From contig DAOUPA010000004.1 of NCBI GenBank assembly GCA_030626405.1, positions 1 through 37,967 on the forward strand: 37,967 nucleotides of DNA. The letters run 5' to 3'. Positions within the stretch are counted from its first letter, which is position 1; each line of letters begins with the position of its first letter. This stretch comes from Planctomicrobium sp. Lineage in GTDB: Bacteria > Planctomycetota > Planctomycetia > Planctomycetales > Planctomycetaceae. The notes under the pieces were generated by a model. The model was not told the origin of the DNA. It did no database searches and worked only from the letters and a program-made list of their open reading frames with translations. Below, piece after piece: positions 16,086-26,205 of the stretch. The translations under genes were made by a program, and so were the position numbers.

Positions 16086-17345
16086 TTACCAGAGAAGTTC
16101 GAATCCGATATTACTGCCGTAGGCGACCAGGGTTCCATCGTTTTGAACCTTGTAGCGTGTGGCTCCGAAGATGTCGGTGCTGAGTCCGTCTGGTTGTTCG
16201 GAACCAATGGCAACTCCGCTGAGGAACAGCACGTCGTAGCCGACGATGATATTGATGTAATCTGTAAGTGAAACAATTCCGCGGATTCCCAGGTTCCCCG
16301 CGAATGCTGCACTACTATCGTTACCGGTGAGAGTACGTTGGTAAATGGAATCGTCGTTACCGGAGCCGACAACTGTTTCCTGAACCGAACCGCTGACGTT
16401 GTTGCGATAAATTCCGGCTTTGCCAATTCCCTCGATCGTAATCCATTCACCATTGAAGATACGGATCGCCGAGGTGACCTGAGCACCATTCAATTCATTG
16501 TTGGAGTTGCCTAAAATCTGGTAGGCCACGTAATCAGCGGGAATTGCCATCATTGGATCCATGGTCACAAAGATCGCATCGAATCCATCTGCCGCTCCAC
16601 TGATGTTCGCAAGTCCGGTGCTAGTGATGGCGGTATTGCTGAGTGCATTGTTCGGATCGTCGTTGACTGTTCCGTCGAATGGGTTTCCATCGTCGACATC
16701 GAGTGCGTCAAAAGCACCAGCGATAGTCAGACCACTACGTTCGTCCAATTTCAGATGCCGGTAACCTACAGAGCATCGCCACCAACAGACATCTCGCCGC
16801 GTTCCGATATTGATTTCAAATTCGCGGAAGTTCGAAGTATTGTAAGTTGAATAGCTCAGTGGAATCATTTCTGCCGTAAACGGATCTGTATAAGCACGAA
16901 GTCGTTCGCTTTCCGTTGTTTCATCGTCCGGTCCCATCATCATCGGTGAGAATCTGGCAGCCTGACTCAACGCCGTAAATGAGGCGAGTGAATTTGCTGT
17001 TCCCCCCGGGTCGACAGTTCCGAGACCAGCAGTGTCGTCGAGAATCAGCAGATTTGTGAACGTTCCACTGGATCCACCGTTCCACGAATCGAGTTGAGAG
17101 AAGCTGGCATCGACGCCAAATTCACCCAGCGAACCACCTAAAACCAATCGGTAACCTGACGTCATATCGAAGTCAGCGTCCGAGAGTCCCAGCGACTCTG
17201 AACCGGTCACAACATTTTTGCTTGAATCGTTGTCACGACCGTAGTAGAGCCAGTCTGCTTCGAAAAACATCTGGGCTTGGCTACTTTGACAAACGGTTAG
17301 CATGGTGACTACTGCCACACCTGCAAAACAGACTTTCCTCAACAT
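16086..17345 (-). CDS. BBP7-like outer-membrane beta-barrel protein
   Basis: A 419-residue secreted protein. MLRKVCFAGVAVVTMLTVCQ with QSSQA-Q is a signal peptide. The mature start, FFEADWLYYGRDN, matches the opening strand of planctomycete BBP7-type barrels (aromatic-rich EADWLYxxR), followed by MTSGYRLVLGGSLGEFGVDASFSQLDSW, FREFEINIGTRR and WRCSVGYRHLKLDE, alternating strands typical of outer-membrane barrels. The chain ends in GSNIGFELLW, a terminal beta-strand with aromatic C-terminus as used for barrel insertion. Long Asn/Gly/Asp-rich loops lie between. The start at 17345 has GGGGGAA 5 bases upstream; the longer frame to 17426 lacks such support. Function is unknown; porin-like or structural. 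It is divergent from enolase with 376 bases between starts. Confidence 0.82.
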   Translation of the reverse strand: MLRKVCFAGVAVVTMLTVCQSSQAQMFFEADWLYYGRDNDSSKNVVTGSESLGLSDADFDMTSGYRLVLGGSLGEFGVDASFSQLDSWNGGSSGTFTNLLILDDTAGLGTVDPGGTANSLASFTALSQAARFSPMMMGPDDETTESERLRAYTDPFTAEMIPLSYSTYNTSNFREFEINIGTRRDVCWWRCSVGYRHLKLDERSGLTIAGAFDALDVDDGNPFDGTVNDDPNNALSNTAITSTGLANISGAADGFDAIFVTMDPMMAIPADYVAYQILGNSNNELNGAQVTSAIRIFNGEWITIEGIGKAGIYRNNVSGSVQETVVGSGNDDSIYQRTLTGNDSSAAFAGNLGIRGIVSLTDYINIIVGYDVLFLSGVAIGSEQPDGLSTDIFGATRYKVQNDGTLVAYGSNIGFELLW

Positions 17346-18987
<1,642 letters not shown>

Positions 18988-18992
18988 CTGAG

Positions 18993-19066
18993 TGATGTAT
19001 TGGGGTGTCCGCGAGTTCGCCGTGCACTTTAAGTGTGCGGCGTGCCGAGGCACGGTCAATACATCA
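18993..19066. repeat. Extended inverted repeat downstream of eno (possible terminator)
   Basis: A perfect 10-bp outer arm (TGATGTATTG at 18993-19002, CAATACATCA at 19057-19066) encloses imperfect inner stems: CGCCGTGCACTT with AAGTGTGCGGCG, and GTGCCGAGGCAC. The whole can fold into a branched hairpin just 5 bases beyond the eno stop. There is no T-run, so it may act as an mRNA 3'-end stabiliser rather than a classic terminator. Confidence 0.6.
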
Positions 19067-19115
19067 GCGGCAAGTGCAGAGGCAGAATAAATAACGTGAA
19101 CGGTCACAGCCTCGG

Positions 19116-19152
19116 CGAAATGCTGAGACGAGTCCCAGCCTAAGTGCTGCTG
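19116..19152. repeat. Dispersed 37-bp intergenic repeat, copy 1
   Basis: This 37-base segment (starting CGAAATGCTGAGA, ending GTGCTGCTG) matches 20026-20062 at 33 of 37 positions in the same orientation. The two copies flank the HisA-like gene. The internal GCTGAGA/TCCCAGC stem has one mismatch here. Confidence 0.8.
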
Positions 19153-19211
19153 ACATTCTGTTTATTCGTGATCTCGACATTGTTTATTCACAGACATTCC
19201 TGCCTGTGGTC

Positions 19212-19967
19212 ATGGAGAAAACGTCTGTGCTGCAATTGGTTCCGGTCATTGATTTGTTGAATGGTCACGTTGTTCGTGGAATTGCGGGGAATCGAGATCA
19301 CTATCAGCACAACGTCAGTTGCCTCTTAGAAGGTTCTAGTCCCGTACCAACGGCTCTTGCGTTCAAGGAAAAATTTAACGTTGATGCAATTTACGTTGCC
19401 GATCTGGACGGACTTGAAGGTCGTGGTGTCTCAGAAGAGGTGATTAGAGAACTTGCCGAGACCGGCTTGAAACTGACTGTCGATGCCGGAGTGACGACTG
19501 CGGCGATGGCGAACCGATTACTGGAACTCGGAGTTGCGGAAGTTGTTGTTCCCCTGGAATCTTTGGAGACTTTATCATCGCTCTCTGAAATTCTCGATGC
19601 GATTGATCCAGAGCGTACAGTGTTCAGTCTTGATATAAAAAACGGGAAAGCACTGGGGAAAGTTGCTGAGCAAAGCAACGTTCACGAGATTGCCATGGAA
19701 GCGATCAATCTTGGTGTGCGGCAAACGATCGTTCTCGATCTGGCAGGCGTTGGTTGCTCTCAAGGAGTTTTAACGAGTGACCTTTGCCACGAATTGAAAG
19801 TTGCAACTCCAGATGTTCGCATTTGGTCAGGAGGTGGGGTGCGAAATATAGAGGATATTGCAGTTCTCGAAGAGAGTCTTCTCGATGGTGTCCTGGTCGC
19901 CTCTGCACTTCACGATGGAGCAATCGAATCGCACCATTGGGGCGAGTACCGCTTGGGCTCTGATTAA
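19212..19967 (+). CDS. HisA-related TIM-barrel protein (COG1411-like)
   Basis: A 251-residue (beta/alpha)8 protein of the HisA/HisF family. VPVIDLLNGHVVRG matches the first strand of HisA with its catalytic Asp, LDIKNGK corresponds to the second Asp-bearing strand, and SGGGVRNIEDI is the phosphate-binding loop; LTVDAGVTTAAMANRLLELG is the half-barrel repeat. The substrate-binding loop after strand 1 (AGNRDHYQHN) differs from true HisA. From family knowledge, HisA-like proteins outside his operons (COG1411) are found mainly in archaea and in bacteria with tetrahydromethanopterin C1 metabolism, including planctomycetes; that is the likelier group, but no C1 gene is visible here. ATG 19212 is preferred to GTG 19206. 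No Shine-Dalgarno is obvious. The gene is bracketed by two copies of a 37-bp repeat. Confidence 0.82.
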   Translation: MEKTSVLQLVPVIDLLNGHVVRGIAGNRDHYQHNVSCLLEGSSPVPTALAFKEKFNVDAIYVADLDGLEGRGVSEEVIRELAETGLKLTVDAGVTTAAMANRLLELGVAEVVVPLESLETLSSLSEILDAIDPERTVFSLDIKNGKALGKVAEQSNVHEIAMEAINLGVRQTIVLDLAGVGCSQGVLTSDLCHELKVATPDVRIWSGGGVRNIEDIAVLEESLLDGVLVASALHDGAIESHHWGEYRLGSD

Positions 19968-20025
19968 TTTTTGTAGGCTGAGTTAGCCAGATGCGTAACC
20001 CAGCATCACGTTTGACGCTTATCAC

Positions 20026-20062
20026 CGAAATGCTGGGATAAGTCCCAGCCTAAATGCTGCTG
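20026..20062. repeat. Dispersed 37-bp intergenic repeat, copy 2 / hairpin between convergent genes
   Basis: Second copy of the element at 19116-19152 (33/37 identical). Here GCTGGGA and TCCCAGC form a perfect 7-bp stem around a 4-base TAAG loop. It lies between the convergent HisA-like and esterase genes. Immediately upstream, GTAGGCTGAGTTAGCC and GCGTAACCCAGC (about 19973-20004) resemble another common planctomycete intergenic hairpin. Confidence 0.8.
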
Positions 20063-20087
20063 TAAAATTGAGTTTCAGAACAGGTTC

Positions 20088-22205
20088 TTACTTCGACGAC
20101 CCGTTTGAAAAGAAGAATCGCTGCTTGTCCCATTCCATCTTTCTTGCTCGAGCTTGCAACTCTTCCCAGCATTTTACTTGTGCCTCTTTGTTGGGGTACA
20201 CAGTGAGGGAATCGACTCGCTTCGAAGCCAGCAGAACAGCAGTTGGCTTGGAAACGAATTGCGACACTTGCAGCAATTGAGGACCATCCCGGAATTCGCA
20301 CGTCAGACCATGGAGTTCAACCTTAGTGACCTTCGGTCCAAGCAATGCTGCAAACAACGCCCAATCAGCGGCATCGTTTTCACCTTCGAGATGTATTGTT
20401 TTGAACGCGCGATCATTTGAGTGAAGCGATTCGACTCCCTGAATCACGTCATGAATTCTGAGACTATCGAGCGTGTGACCTAGCAGAGCAAAGCGGCGTT
20501 TGATCTGGACTTGCTTGCGATCATTTCCTGACCAGGTGGTCGGTCCTACTCCGCGCGGGAGCAGGAAAGCAGTCGGTGCATCATTTCCCTTCACAAATCT
20601 CTGATAAGTGGCTGTCTTCGTCCACACGCTTTCATCGGTCTTCGGGAGCATGGCACAATCTGGAAATCCGACTGCTAAATCAGCACCGAAGTCGTTCCAC
20701 TGTTCTTGATTGCAAACGATCACATTCAATGGAGCGGAGACGTTCGCGCCGTCTGGTTCGAGCAGAAAGATCGGTAGCGAGTACACCGAATCGCTGCGAT
20801 ACTTAAACACGGAGAGCCGGGAGGTTTTGTTTTCCCAGGAGCCAGCACCGTGCTGGTCAGGGCGTTTCTTCGATTTGATTGCCGTCGTATTTCGGAAGGA
20901 AAGTTGTCGCAGTTGGTTCACGACAGTATTTTGAAGAGTCCCTAATTCCTTCTGACTTTGTGGGAGAGTGGTTGTCGCTTCGGGAACAAAGGATTCCTGA
21001 ATTGTCGTTGTACGTTCGCCGGTCGGAAGCTCTTTGAAGACTTTGAGTTCTTCAGGAGTAAAGAGTTTTGTCGCCGTCGTTTCGACCAGAGGGTCATCGT
21101 TTTTGAGAAAGCGATTCATCCAGTGGAACGCGTTGACTCGCAATTCCTGAGTATCTTTGTGGGGGCCTTCGGCAATGTTCAGACCGATGTTGTCGAGGGC
21201 GTTATGGAGTTCGTAAATTCGTCGTGTTTTGAAGTAGACATCAACAACTCCATCGAGTGGGAAGATGCGATCTTTGTCTGTGTTGGAGATCAGCAGCGGA
21301 CGTGGTGCAACGAGTGCCGCCAGAAGTGGGAAATCCCAACCATAGGTATTGACCATATACATGCAGTCGCAATGCCCTTCGATGCATCCGTCGACGATGT
21401 GGTCTTCCATGCTCGTAATCCCGGCAACTGGAACAGCGGCTTTCACGCGATCATCAAGTGCGGCGACCCACCATGTGTAAGCTCCACCGCCAGAGCGACC
21501 GGTCATTCCGATTCGCTCGCCGTCGACTTCCTCTCGTGATTGAAGATAGTCGAGGGACCGGATACCGTTCCAGGCTTCAACGCCCGCTGGTGTGTAGCCG
21601 CGATTATGCCACCACCACATGCTCTTGCTGTACGTGCCGTGATGAATTCCTTCCAGCTCGCCTAGCTGAATCGTATCGATGATCAGGCAAACGTATCCAT
21701 TCTGAGCGAACCAGGCACCGTGGTGTTGGTAGTGAGTTTTGTTTCCGTAGCTGATGCCATTCTTTTTCACACCACCATGACCGCAAACATAAAGAATCGC
21801 CGGTAACGGACCAGATTGTTTTTCCGGTCGATACAGATTGCCTGTGACATACAGCCCAGGCAAAGATTGAAAGTGAATGTTTTCTACGATGACTCCCTCG
21901 CGAGAGAGTGTTCCGGTGACGACCGGTTTTAAGGGAGTTCGCTCCGGCCAGGGACTCAGACCTAACATTTCTCTCAGTTGAAGATGATAAATATCCCGGT
22001 TCGAATTCCAGTCTTTGAGGCTTTGAATTTCGGATAAACAGGTTCGAGTGACTCGTTCTGTTTCGCTGGCGAAGAACGAATTGAGAAGCTGATCACCAGC
22101 CTGAGTGATCTCATCTTCTTGAGTCTTATTCTGAGCAAAACCAGCAGGTGAAATGAGGCCCAGAAAAATAATGCCTGCGAAAAAAGTTCGAAACTGAAAG
22201 GCCAT
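20088..22205 (-). CDS. Secreted alpha/beta hydrolase, acetyl-xylan-esterase-like
   Basis: A 705-residue secreted protein with signal peptide MAFQFRTFFAGIIFLGLISP to AGFAQ. Residues ~90-365 form an alpha/beta-hydrolase: ILYVCGHGGVKKNG (oxyanion region), RIGMTGRSGGGAYTWW (nucleophile Ser238 in G-R-S-G-G), PLLISNTDKDRIFPLDG (acid at Asp310 or Asp312) and GPHKDTQEL (His349). This order and spacing fit the AXE1/abhydrolase_7 group that deacetylates polysaccharides. The C-terminal ~300 residues are a second domain with hydrolase-like pieces (LNVIVCNQEQWNDF, LLPRGVGPTTW) but no obvious nucleophile, as in tandem esterases where one half is inactive. The start is supported by GGAGA 6 bases upstream. 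The next gene upstream on this strand (GH10-like) ends 37 bases away, so the two are probably co-transcribed and may act on the same glycan. Confidence 0.87.
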   Translation of the reverse strand: MAFQFRTFFAGIIFLGLISPAGFAQNKTQEDEITQAGDQLLNSFFASETERVTRTCLSEIQSLKDWNSNRDIYHLQLREMLGLSPWPERTPLKPVVTGTLSREGVIVENIHFQSLPGLYVTGNLYRPEKQSGPLPAILYVCGHGGVKKNGISYGNKTHYQHHGAWFAQNGYVCLIIDTIQLGELEGIHHGTYSKSMWWWHNRGYTPAGVEAWNGIRSLDYLQSREEVDGERIGMTGRSGGGAYTWWVAALDDRVKAAVPVAGITSMEDHIVDGCIEGHCDCMYMVNTYGWDFPLLAALVAPRPLLISNTDKDRIFPLDGVVDVYFKTRRIYELHNALDNIGLNIAEGPHKDTQELRVNAFHWMNRFLKNDDPLVETTATKLFTPEELKVFKELPTGERTTTIQESFVPEATTTLPQSQKELGTLQNTVVNQLRQLSFRNTTAIKSKKRPDQHGAGSWENKTSRLSVFKYRSDSVYSLPIFLLEPDGANVSAPLNVIVCNQEQWNDFGADLAVGFPDCAMLPKTDESVWTKTATYQRFVKGNDAPTAFLLPRGVGPTTWSGNDRKQVQIKRRFALLGHTLDSLRIHDVIQGVESLHSNDRAFKTIHLEGENDAADWALFAALLGPKVTKVELHGLTCEFRDGPQLLQVSQFVSKPTAVLLASKRVDSLTVYPNKEAQVKCWEELQARARKMEWDKQRFFFSNGSSK
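20842..20856. repeat. Palindrome CCAGCAC-C-GTGCTGG inside the esterase gene
   Basis: A 15-base perfect interrupted palindrome in the coding sequence, encoding part of PDQHGAGSWE in a low-conservation linker. It resembles the intergenic palindrome at 13219, so a repeat may have entered the gene in frame. Confidence 0.35.
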
Positions 22206-22242
22206 AGAGTTCTCCGGGGGCGGGAAAGATGGGGGTGAGTGA

Positions 22243-23733
22243 TCAGGGTTTTTCGAAGTGTGACTGTCGTTGATACGCTTCGAACATTTTCTTCGGTTGT
22301 CCCTGTGCATCTAGCAGACCAGCATGAGGGAATCGATGCGGAACGGCATCGCTGAACTGTCTCTGAAAAACTCCGGTGACCGCAGGCTTCGCCATCAGGA
22401 GAGGAACAACCTGCTCAATCCACTCAGCTTGCATTTCCTGAGACCACGGCTCGCGGAGAGCCTGGTTTTGTACTTCTGTACTTGTGCTGGCGAACGGGTC
22501 AGGTGAATTCGATGAAGGACAGCAAATATTCACATGGATCTGGAGACCGAGCAAACTCCAGAGGTCGATGAGCTTAGAAATTGAAAGCATGTCGCGAGTA
22601 AAACAGGCGCGTCGAAAATACCCGATGTTGATGTCGAGACTGACGCCGGTCAAACCGACGTTTGACCGGATCAACGCGTCGACGAATTGATAGGGTGACA
22701 ATCGGTGCTCACCTTGCCGTTGATATTCTCCCCACGGTTGTTCGACGCGAATGAAAAAATGTGAGTCACTATCGGTTCGAATCGCGGCTTCTAATGTCCT
22801 GGCAACGAGCGAGAGACACTGCTCTTCATTCAGATTGAGAGCGCCTCCAACATTGCCCGCAGAAGAAACTTCCCAAATGCGTACCAAGCCTGTGTAGCGT
22901 GAGACAGCAGTGTCTACAAAATCGCAAACAAAACTGAGGAGATTCAGAAAGTCATCGGACCAGCAGTCGAGCCAGTCAGGCAGTCCACCAGGACCAAGGC
23001 TCAACAATGGTCCGCCTCGTGTGATCAGCCGATGCTGCGAACAGAATTCGATCTGGTCATCGATCGGCTGCCAGTCGTAAGTTCCTTCTGTTGGCTCAAT
23101 GTCGGTCCAGCGAATTGGAACCGAGGCCGTATTGAAAGCGTCCAGGAACACCGAGGTTCCTGGTGCGGAGAGTACGGAGATGTCTGTGGCACATCCCAGA
23201 AGACTTGGTGCATGTCTAGAAGAACGGCGGATGCTGGTCATCCGCTGGACGACGTAGGAATCACTCAGAATATTCGCGGCTTCGCACGCTTTTTGAATGG
23301 CATGTTGAGCTGATTTGGAACACTCGTCGAGATCATCTTGCCTGGCACTTGCGTGAGCAAACGCACGAAAAGCTTCAGATTGAATGTCACGAAACGCTTG
23401 AGGGATGGCCATGCGAGCCATTTCCCACACCGACCATTGTTCTCGAACTTCGGCAAGTTTTCCCCGAGCAAGTTCAAGAGAAAGCAAATATGGTTCTTCG
23501 CGCTCCCTTAGAGATGTTGTGTTGAGAACCGGTCTTCCGAAACCTTCCACGGGCCACGGGACGCTCATTTTTCCACTATCCGAAAAAGATCGGCGACATG
23601 AAAAAATGTTTCCCTCGATGTTTGTATGAGTCGGAAAGACACGACCGTCAAAACTGGTGATGTACGCCCGGTTCGATTCAGGCCAGTTTTTCAAGAGTTC
23701 AGGAGGATGAACGACAAACCGCATCACTCCCAT
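22243..23733 (-). CDS. GH10-like TIM-barrel protein lacking both catalytic glutamates
   Basis: A 496-residue protein with no evident signal peptide. Residues ~190-480 follow the glycoside hydrolase family 10 layout: VPIRWTDIEPTEGTYDWQPIDDQIEFC matches the GH10 N-E-M-K-W-x-x-x-E-P region, LITRGGPLLSLGPGGLPDWL matches the R-G-H-T-L-V-W strand, SRYTGLVRIWEVSSAGN the W-D-V-V-N-E strand, and GLTGVSLDINIGY the I-T-E-L-D-I strand. At the acid/base position the N-E pair is S-A (Ala292), and at the nucleophile position E is Ser365, so retaining xylanase chemistry is not expected. Residues 1-185 form a separate N-terminal part that may include a carbohydrate-binding beta-sandwich followed by helices. 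It may bind glycans or use other residues. The start at 23733 (alternative 23724) has GGCGAG nearby. It lies upstream of the esterase gene, 37 bases apart. Confidence 0.72.
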   Translation of the reverse strand: MGVMRFVVHPPELLKNWPESNRAYITSFDGRVFPTHTNIEGNIFSCRRSFSDSGKMSVPWPVEGFGRPVLNTTSLREREEPYLLSLELARGKLAEVREQWSVWEMARMAIPQAFRDIQSEAFRAFAHASARQDDLDECSKSAQHAIQKACEAANILSDSYVVQRMTSIRRSSRHAPSLLGCATDISVLSAPGTSVFLDAFNTASVPIRWTDIEPTEGTYDWQPIDDQIEFCSQHRLITRGGPLLSLGPGGLPDWLDCWSDDFLNLLSFVCDFVDTAVSRYTGLVRIWEVSSAGNVGGALNLNEEQCLSLVARTLEAAIRTDSDSHFFIRVEQPWGEYQRQGEHRLSPYQFVDALIRSNVGLTGVSLDINIGYFRRACFTRDMLSISKLIDLWSLLGLQIHVNICCPSSNSPDPFASTSTEVQNQALREPWSQEMQAEWIEQVVPLLMAKPAVTGVFQRQFSDAVPHRFPHAGLLDAQGQPKKMFEAYQRQSHFEKP

Positions 23734-24040
23734 TTGACTCGCCTTGTATTATGAATCCGGGACCAACCTTCATGATCGTGGAGGGTGATTCGGAAGATGC
23801 ATGATCTACATATCTTCTGCTGCCGAGCAGCGTGTAAGGAAAGATGATAGTTTGCACAATCCATCGCTTCAAGAAACGAAGCAGAAATACGTGATCAAGA
23901 CCGAAATTAGGCATCCACTGTAGATGGGATCAACTATACTGCATCACCTATTCGGTACAAATTGTCACTGATTGTCAGCCAACGCCTCCTGATGATTTCC
24001 AACTCCGACCGACTGTGGAATCGTTCATCGATTTTCTTAT
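23734..24040. other. Gap between the GH10-like gene and the M28 peptidase gene
   Basis: It should contain the promoter of the GH10-like/esterase pair and the 3' end of the peptidase transcript. I see no gene, no strong hairpin and no repeat in it. Confidence 0.5.
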
Positions 24041-26188
24041 TCAGAAAACGACGTCAATTTCCAAGTTGAGTGTTCGTCGAGTTAATTGAATGGGTATGGT
24101 GTCTCCCAAATCATGTCCCTTCACACTTTCTTTGAGATCATCAACGTTTTTGATCAACGTATCTCCAACTTTCACAATGATATCTCCGGGAAGTAAACCG
24201 TTATTCTCGGCAACACTCTTCGCGAGAACATACCGAATTTGCAGGCCTTCTCTCTTTTTCAATTTATTGACGACAACGCCGAATCTCGGTGGGGTCGACT
24301 CCGGTTGATCGAGCAATCCTGAAAGACCACTTTCTGCAAGCAATCCTCCGTTACCTCCAGAGCCAGGTGAGAGAGGCGTATCATCTTCTGCCAGCTTGGC
24401 AACGATGTCCGTCACACACCGTGAGATTTGTACCATTCCATTGATATTGAGCAGATGAGAATCGTCTGCTGGTCGGTGATATTGAGGATGAAATCCCGTG
24501 AAGAAGTGCAGGACCGGGACGCCTCGTTCATAGAAGACAGCATGGTCACTCGGGCCGTACCCACTCGAACGTCCCAAAACTTTTAAGTCATGAGATGTCG
24601 CTGCTGGTAGAACGATGTCATTCCATTCATGTGCTGTACCAACACCGTAGACTGTCAATTCTTCGCGAAGTCTCCCAACCATGTCCAGATTGATCATCGC
24701 CACCGTTTCTTTCAGTGGAACGGCAGGGTCTCGAATGTAATGTTTGCTTCCGAGAAGTCCCAATTCTTCAGCGGTGAAGGCAACGAAGAGGACACGGCAT
24801 TTGAGCAAGTCACGGCGTGCAGCAAGCTGCCTAGCGACTTCCATGATAATGGCGGTACCGGACGCATTGTCATCGGCACCATTGTGAATTTCGCCATCTG
24901 CGCCGACTGCTAATGACCCCCAGCCATCACGTCCCAAGTGATCGTAGTGTGCTCCGACAATGACAGTCCTTTTCGGCATCGGACCATTTGGTTCAATTGA
25001 CGCGAGAACATTGCGGACTGATCTGCCAGAGCGATCTCTTGTTACCTCGAATCCAATCCGAAAACCTTTAATGTCGCGCGAACGCGGTTGAAGATCCTCG
25101 TCAATTTGATCTTCGACTTCTTCAAGAGAATCAACTCCATACTCTTGTAGAACTTCGTCAAGTAATGCTTGACGGCAGTGGATCACAGGAATGGTTGTGT
25201 CAAAAGCGTTTTCCGAAAATTCGACCTTAAGCAAATCACTGGAAAAAGGATCGTCATGTGTACTGTCGATTGTTTTCGAATGTGTATCGCACAAGATGAC
25301 AGCCGTTGCGCCGTGTGAAATTGCATTTTGAATTTTTGTATACACGGGAGCATATCGTGATGCACTTGCTCCATCGAATGGGCTGTTTACATCTGTTTTC
25401 TGTGGCTCGTGACGTAAAATAATAACTGCTTTTCCAGCGACTCGAATATTCGCATAGTCGTCATAGTTAAGTTCAGGCGCTGTAATTCCGTAGCCAGCAA
25501 AGACAACCGGCAATGTCATGGTCCCCATCGTTGTTTTCATCAAAGATGAAAAATCAACGTTTGGAGTCAGAAGATATTTCTCACCTTGTTCACGATGAAA
25601 GAGAACCCTTTGCACCGCTCCACGTCGTGAACCGTTGAGTAATTGAAATTCCTGAAATGGTGAGTCTCCATACCATGCCGTGTAGAGTCCTGCCTTTTTA
25701 AATTCTTTTGCCAAAAATTCACCGGCGACCTCCAGACCTTTCGTTCGAATTCCACGACCTTCAAGTTCGTCTGAAGAAAGATATTCAACATCGTGTTTTA
25801 ATCGCTGCTCGATGGCATCATCGTCAAGATCGATCTTCAAACGCTTTGCGAAAAAATCGTTCGGACGGTCAAGGTGCTCTGATGGGCTGACTGCAACAAC
25901 AGAAACGTGTGGGTGTTTTCCAAATTCTGGATTTCCAGTCGATTCGCGACTTTCTTTCGCAGCTTTTTCACGAAGCGCTGTCAACTCGGAATCGAGTTTC
26001 TCTTTCTTACTACTGAACTCTTGAAGAAATGCCAGGTTCGTATCCGGCTCGCTGTCTGCCGCAGCGTATTTGAAGCCCAGCCAGCAAAGTCCGAACAGTC
26101 CTATGACCATCAACGAACTCGTCAGCAGCAGGCGCTGCCCTCGACTTTTTGAAGGTTTTTCACTGATTGGAGTTTGATTTGTGGCCAT
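24041..26188 (-). CDS. Membrane-anchored M28-family zinc aminopeptidase with PDZ domain
   Basis: A 715-residue protein. An N-terminal membrane helix (residues ~19-41, LLLTSSLMVIGLFGLCWLGF) is followed by a charged coiled-coil stretch (FSSKKEKLDSELTALREKAAKE). Residues ~190-350 resemble a PA (protease-associated) domain insert. The M28 catalytic domain has all five Zn ligands: GAHYDHLG (His, Asp nearby), HNGADDNASG (bridging Asp), FTAEELGLLGS (catalytic Glu and ligand Glu), MINLDMVGR (Asp) and FFTGFHPQYHRPADDSH (His). A PDZ domain ends the chain (QIRYVLAKSVAENNGLLPGDIIVKVGDTLIKNVDDL). It probably trims peptides outside the cytoplasmic membrane, with PDZ guiding substrate choice. The start lies 17 bases after the stop of the GT2-GtrA gene upstream, so these two form an operon. 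Confidence 0.93.
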   Translation of the reverse strand: MATNQTPISEKPSKSRGQRLLLTSSLMVIGLFGLCWLGFKYAAADSEPDTNLAFLQEFSSKKEKLDSELTALREKAAKESRESTGNPEFGKHPHVSVVAVSPSEHLDRPNDFFAKRLKIDLDDDAIEQRLKHDVEYLSSDELEGRGIRTKGLEVAGEFLAKEFKKAGLYTAWYGDSPFQEFQLLNGSRRGAVQRVLFHREQGEKYLLTPNVDFSSLMKTTMGTMTLPVVFAGYGITAPELNYDDYANIRVAGKAVIILRHEPQKTDVNSPFDGASASRYAPVYTKIQNAISHGATAVILCDTHSKTIDSTHDDPFSSDLLKVEFSENAFDTTIPVIHCRQALLDEVLQEYGVDSLEEVEDQIDEDLQPRSRDIKGFRIGFEVTRDRSGRSVRNVLASIEPNGPMPKRTVIVGAHYDHLGRDGWGSLAVGADGEIHNGADDNASGTAIIMEVARQLAARRDLLKCRVLFVAFTAEELGLLGSKHYIRDPAVPLKETVAMINLDMVGRLREELTVYGVGTAHEWNDIVLPAATSHDLKVLGRSSGYGPSDHAVFYERGVPVLHFFTGFHPQYHRPADDSHLLNINGMVQISRCVTDIVAKLAEDDTPLSPGSGGNGGLLAESGLSGLLDQPESTPPRFGVVVNKLKKREGLQIRYVLAKSVAENNGLLPGDIIVKVGDTLIKNVDDLKESVKGHDLGDTIPIQLTRRTLNLEIDVVF

Positions 26189-26205
26189 GGAGACTCACCT
26201 TATAT

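Noticed and set aside
20958-21539. 193-codon + strand frame opposite the esterase gene
   Set aside because: Antisense shadow of a well supported alpha/beta hydrolase.
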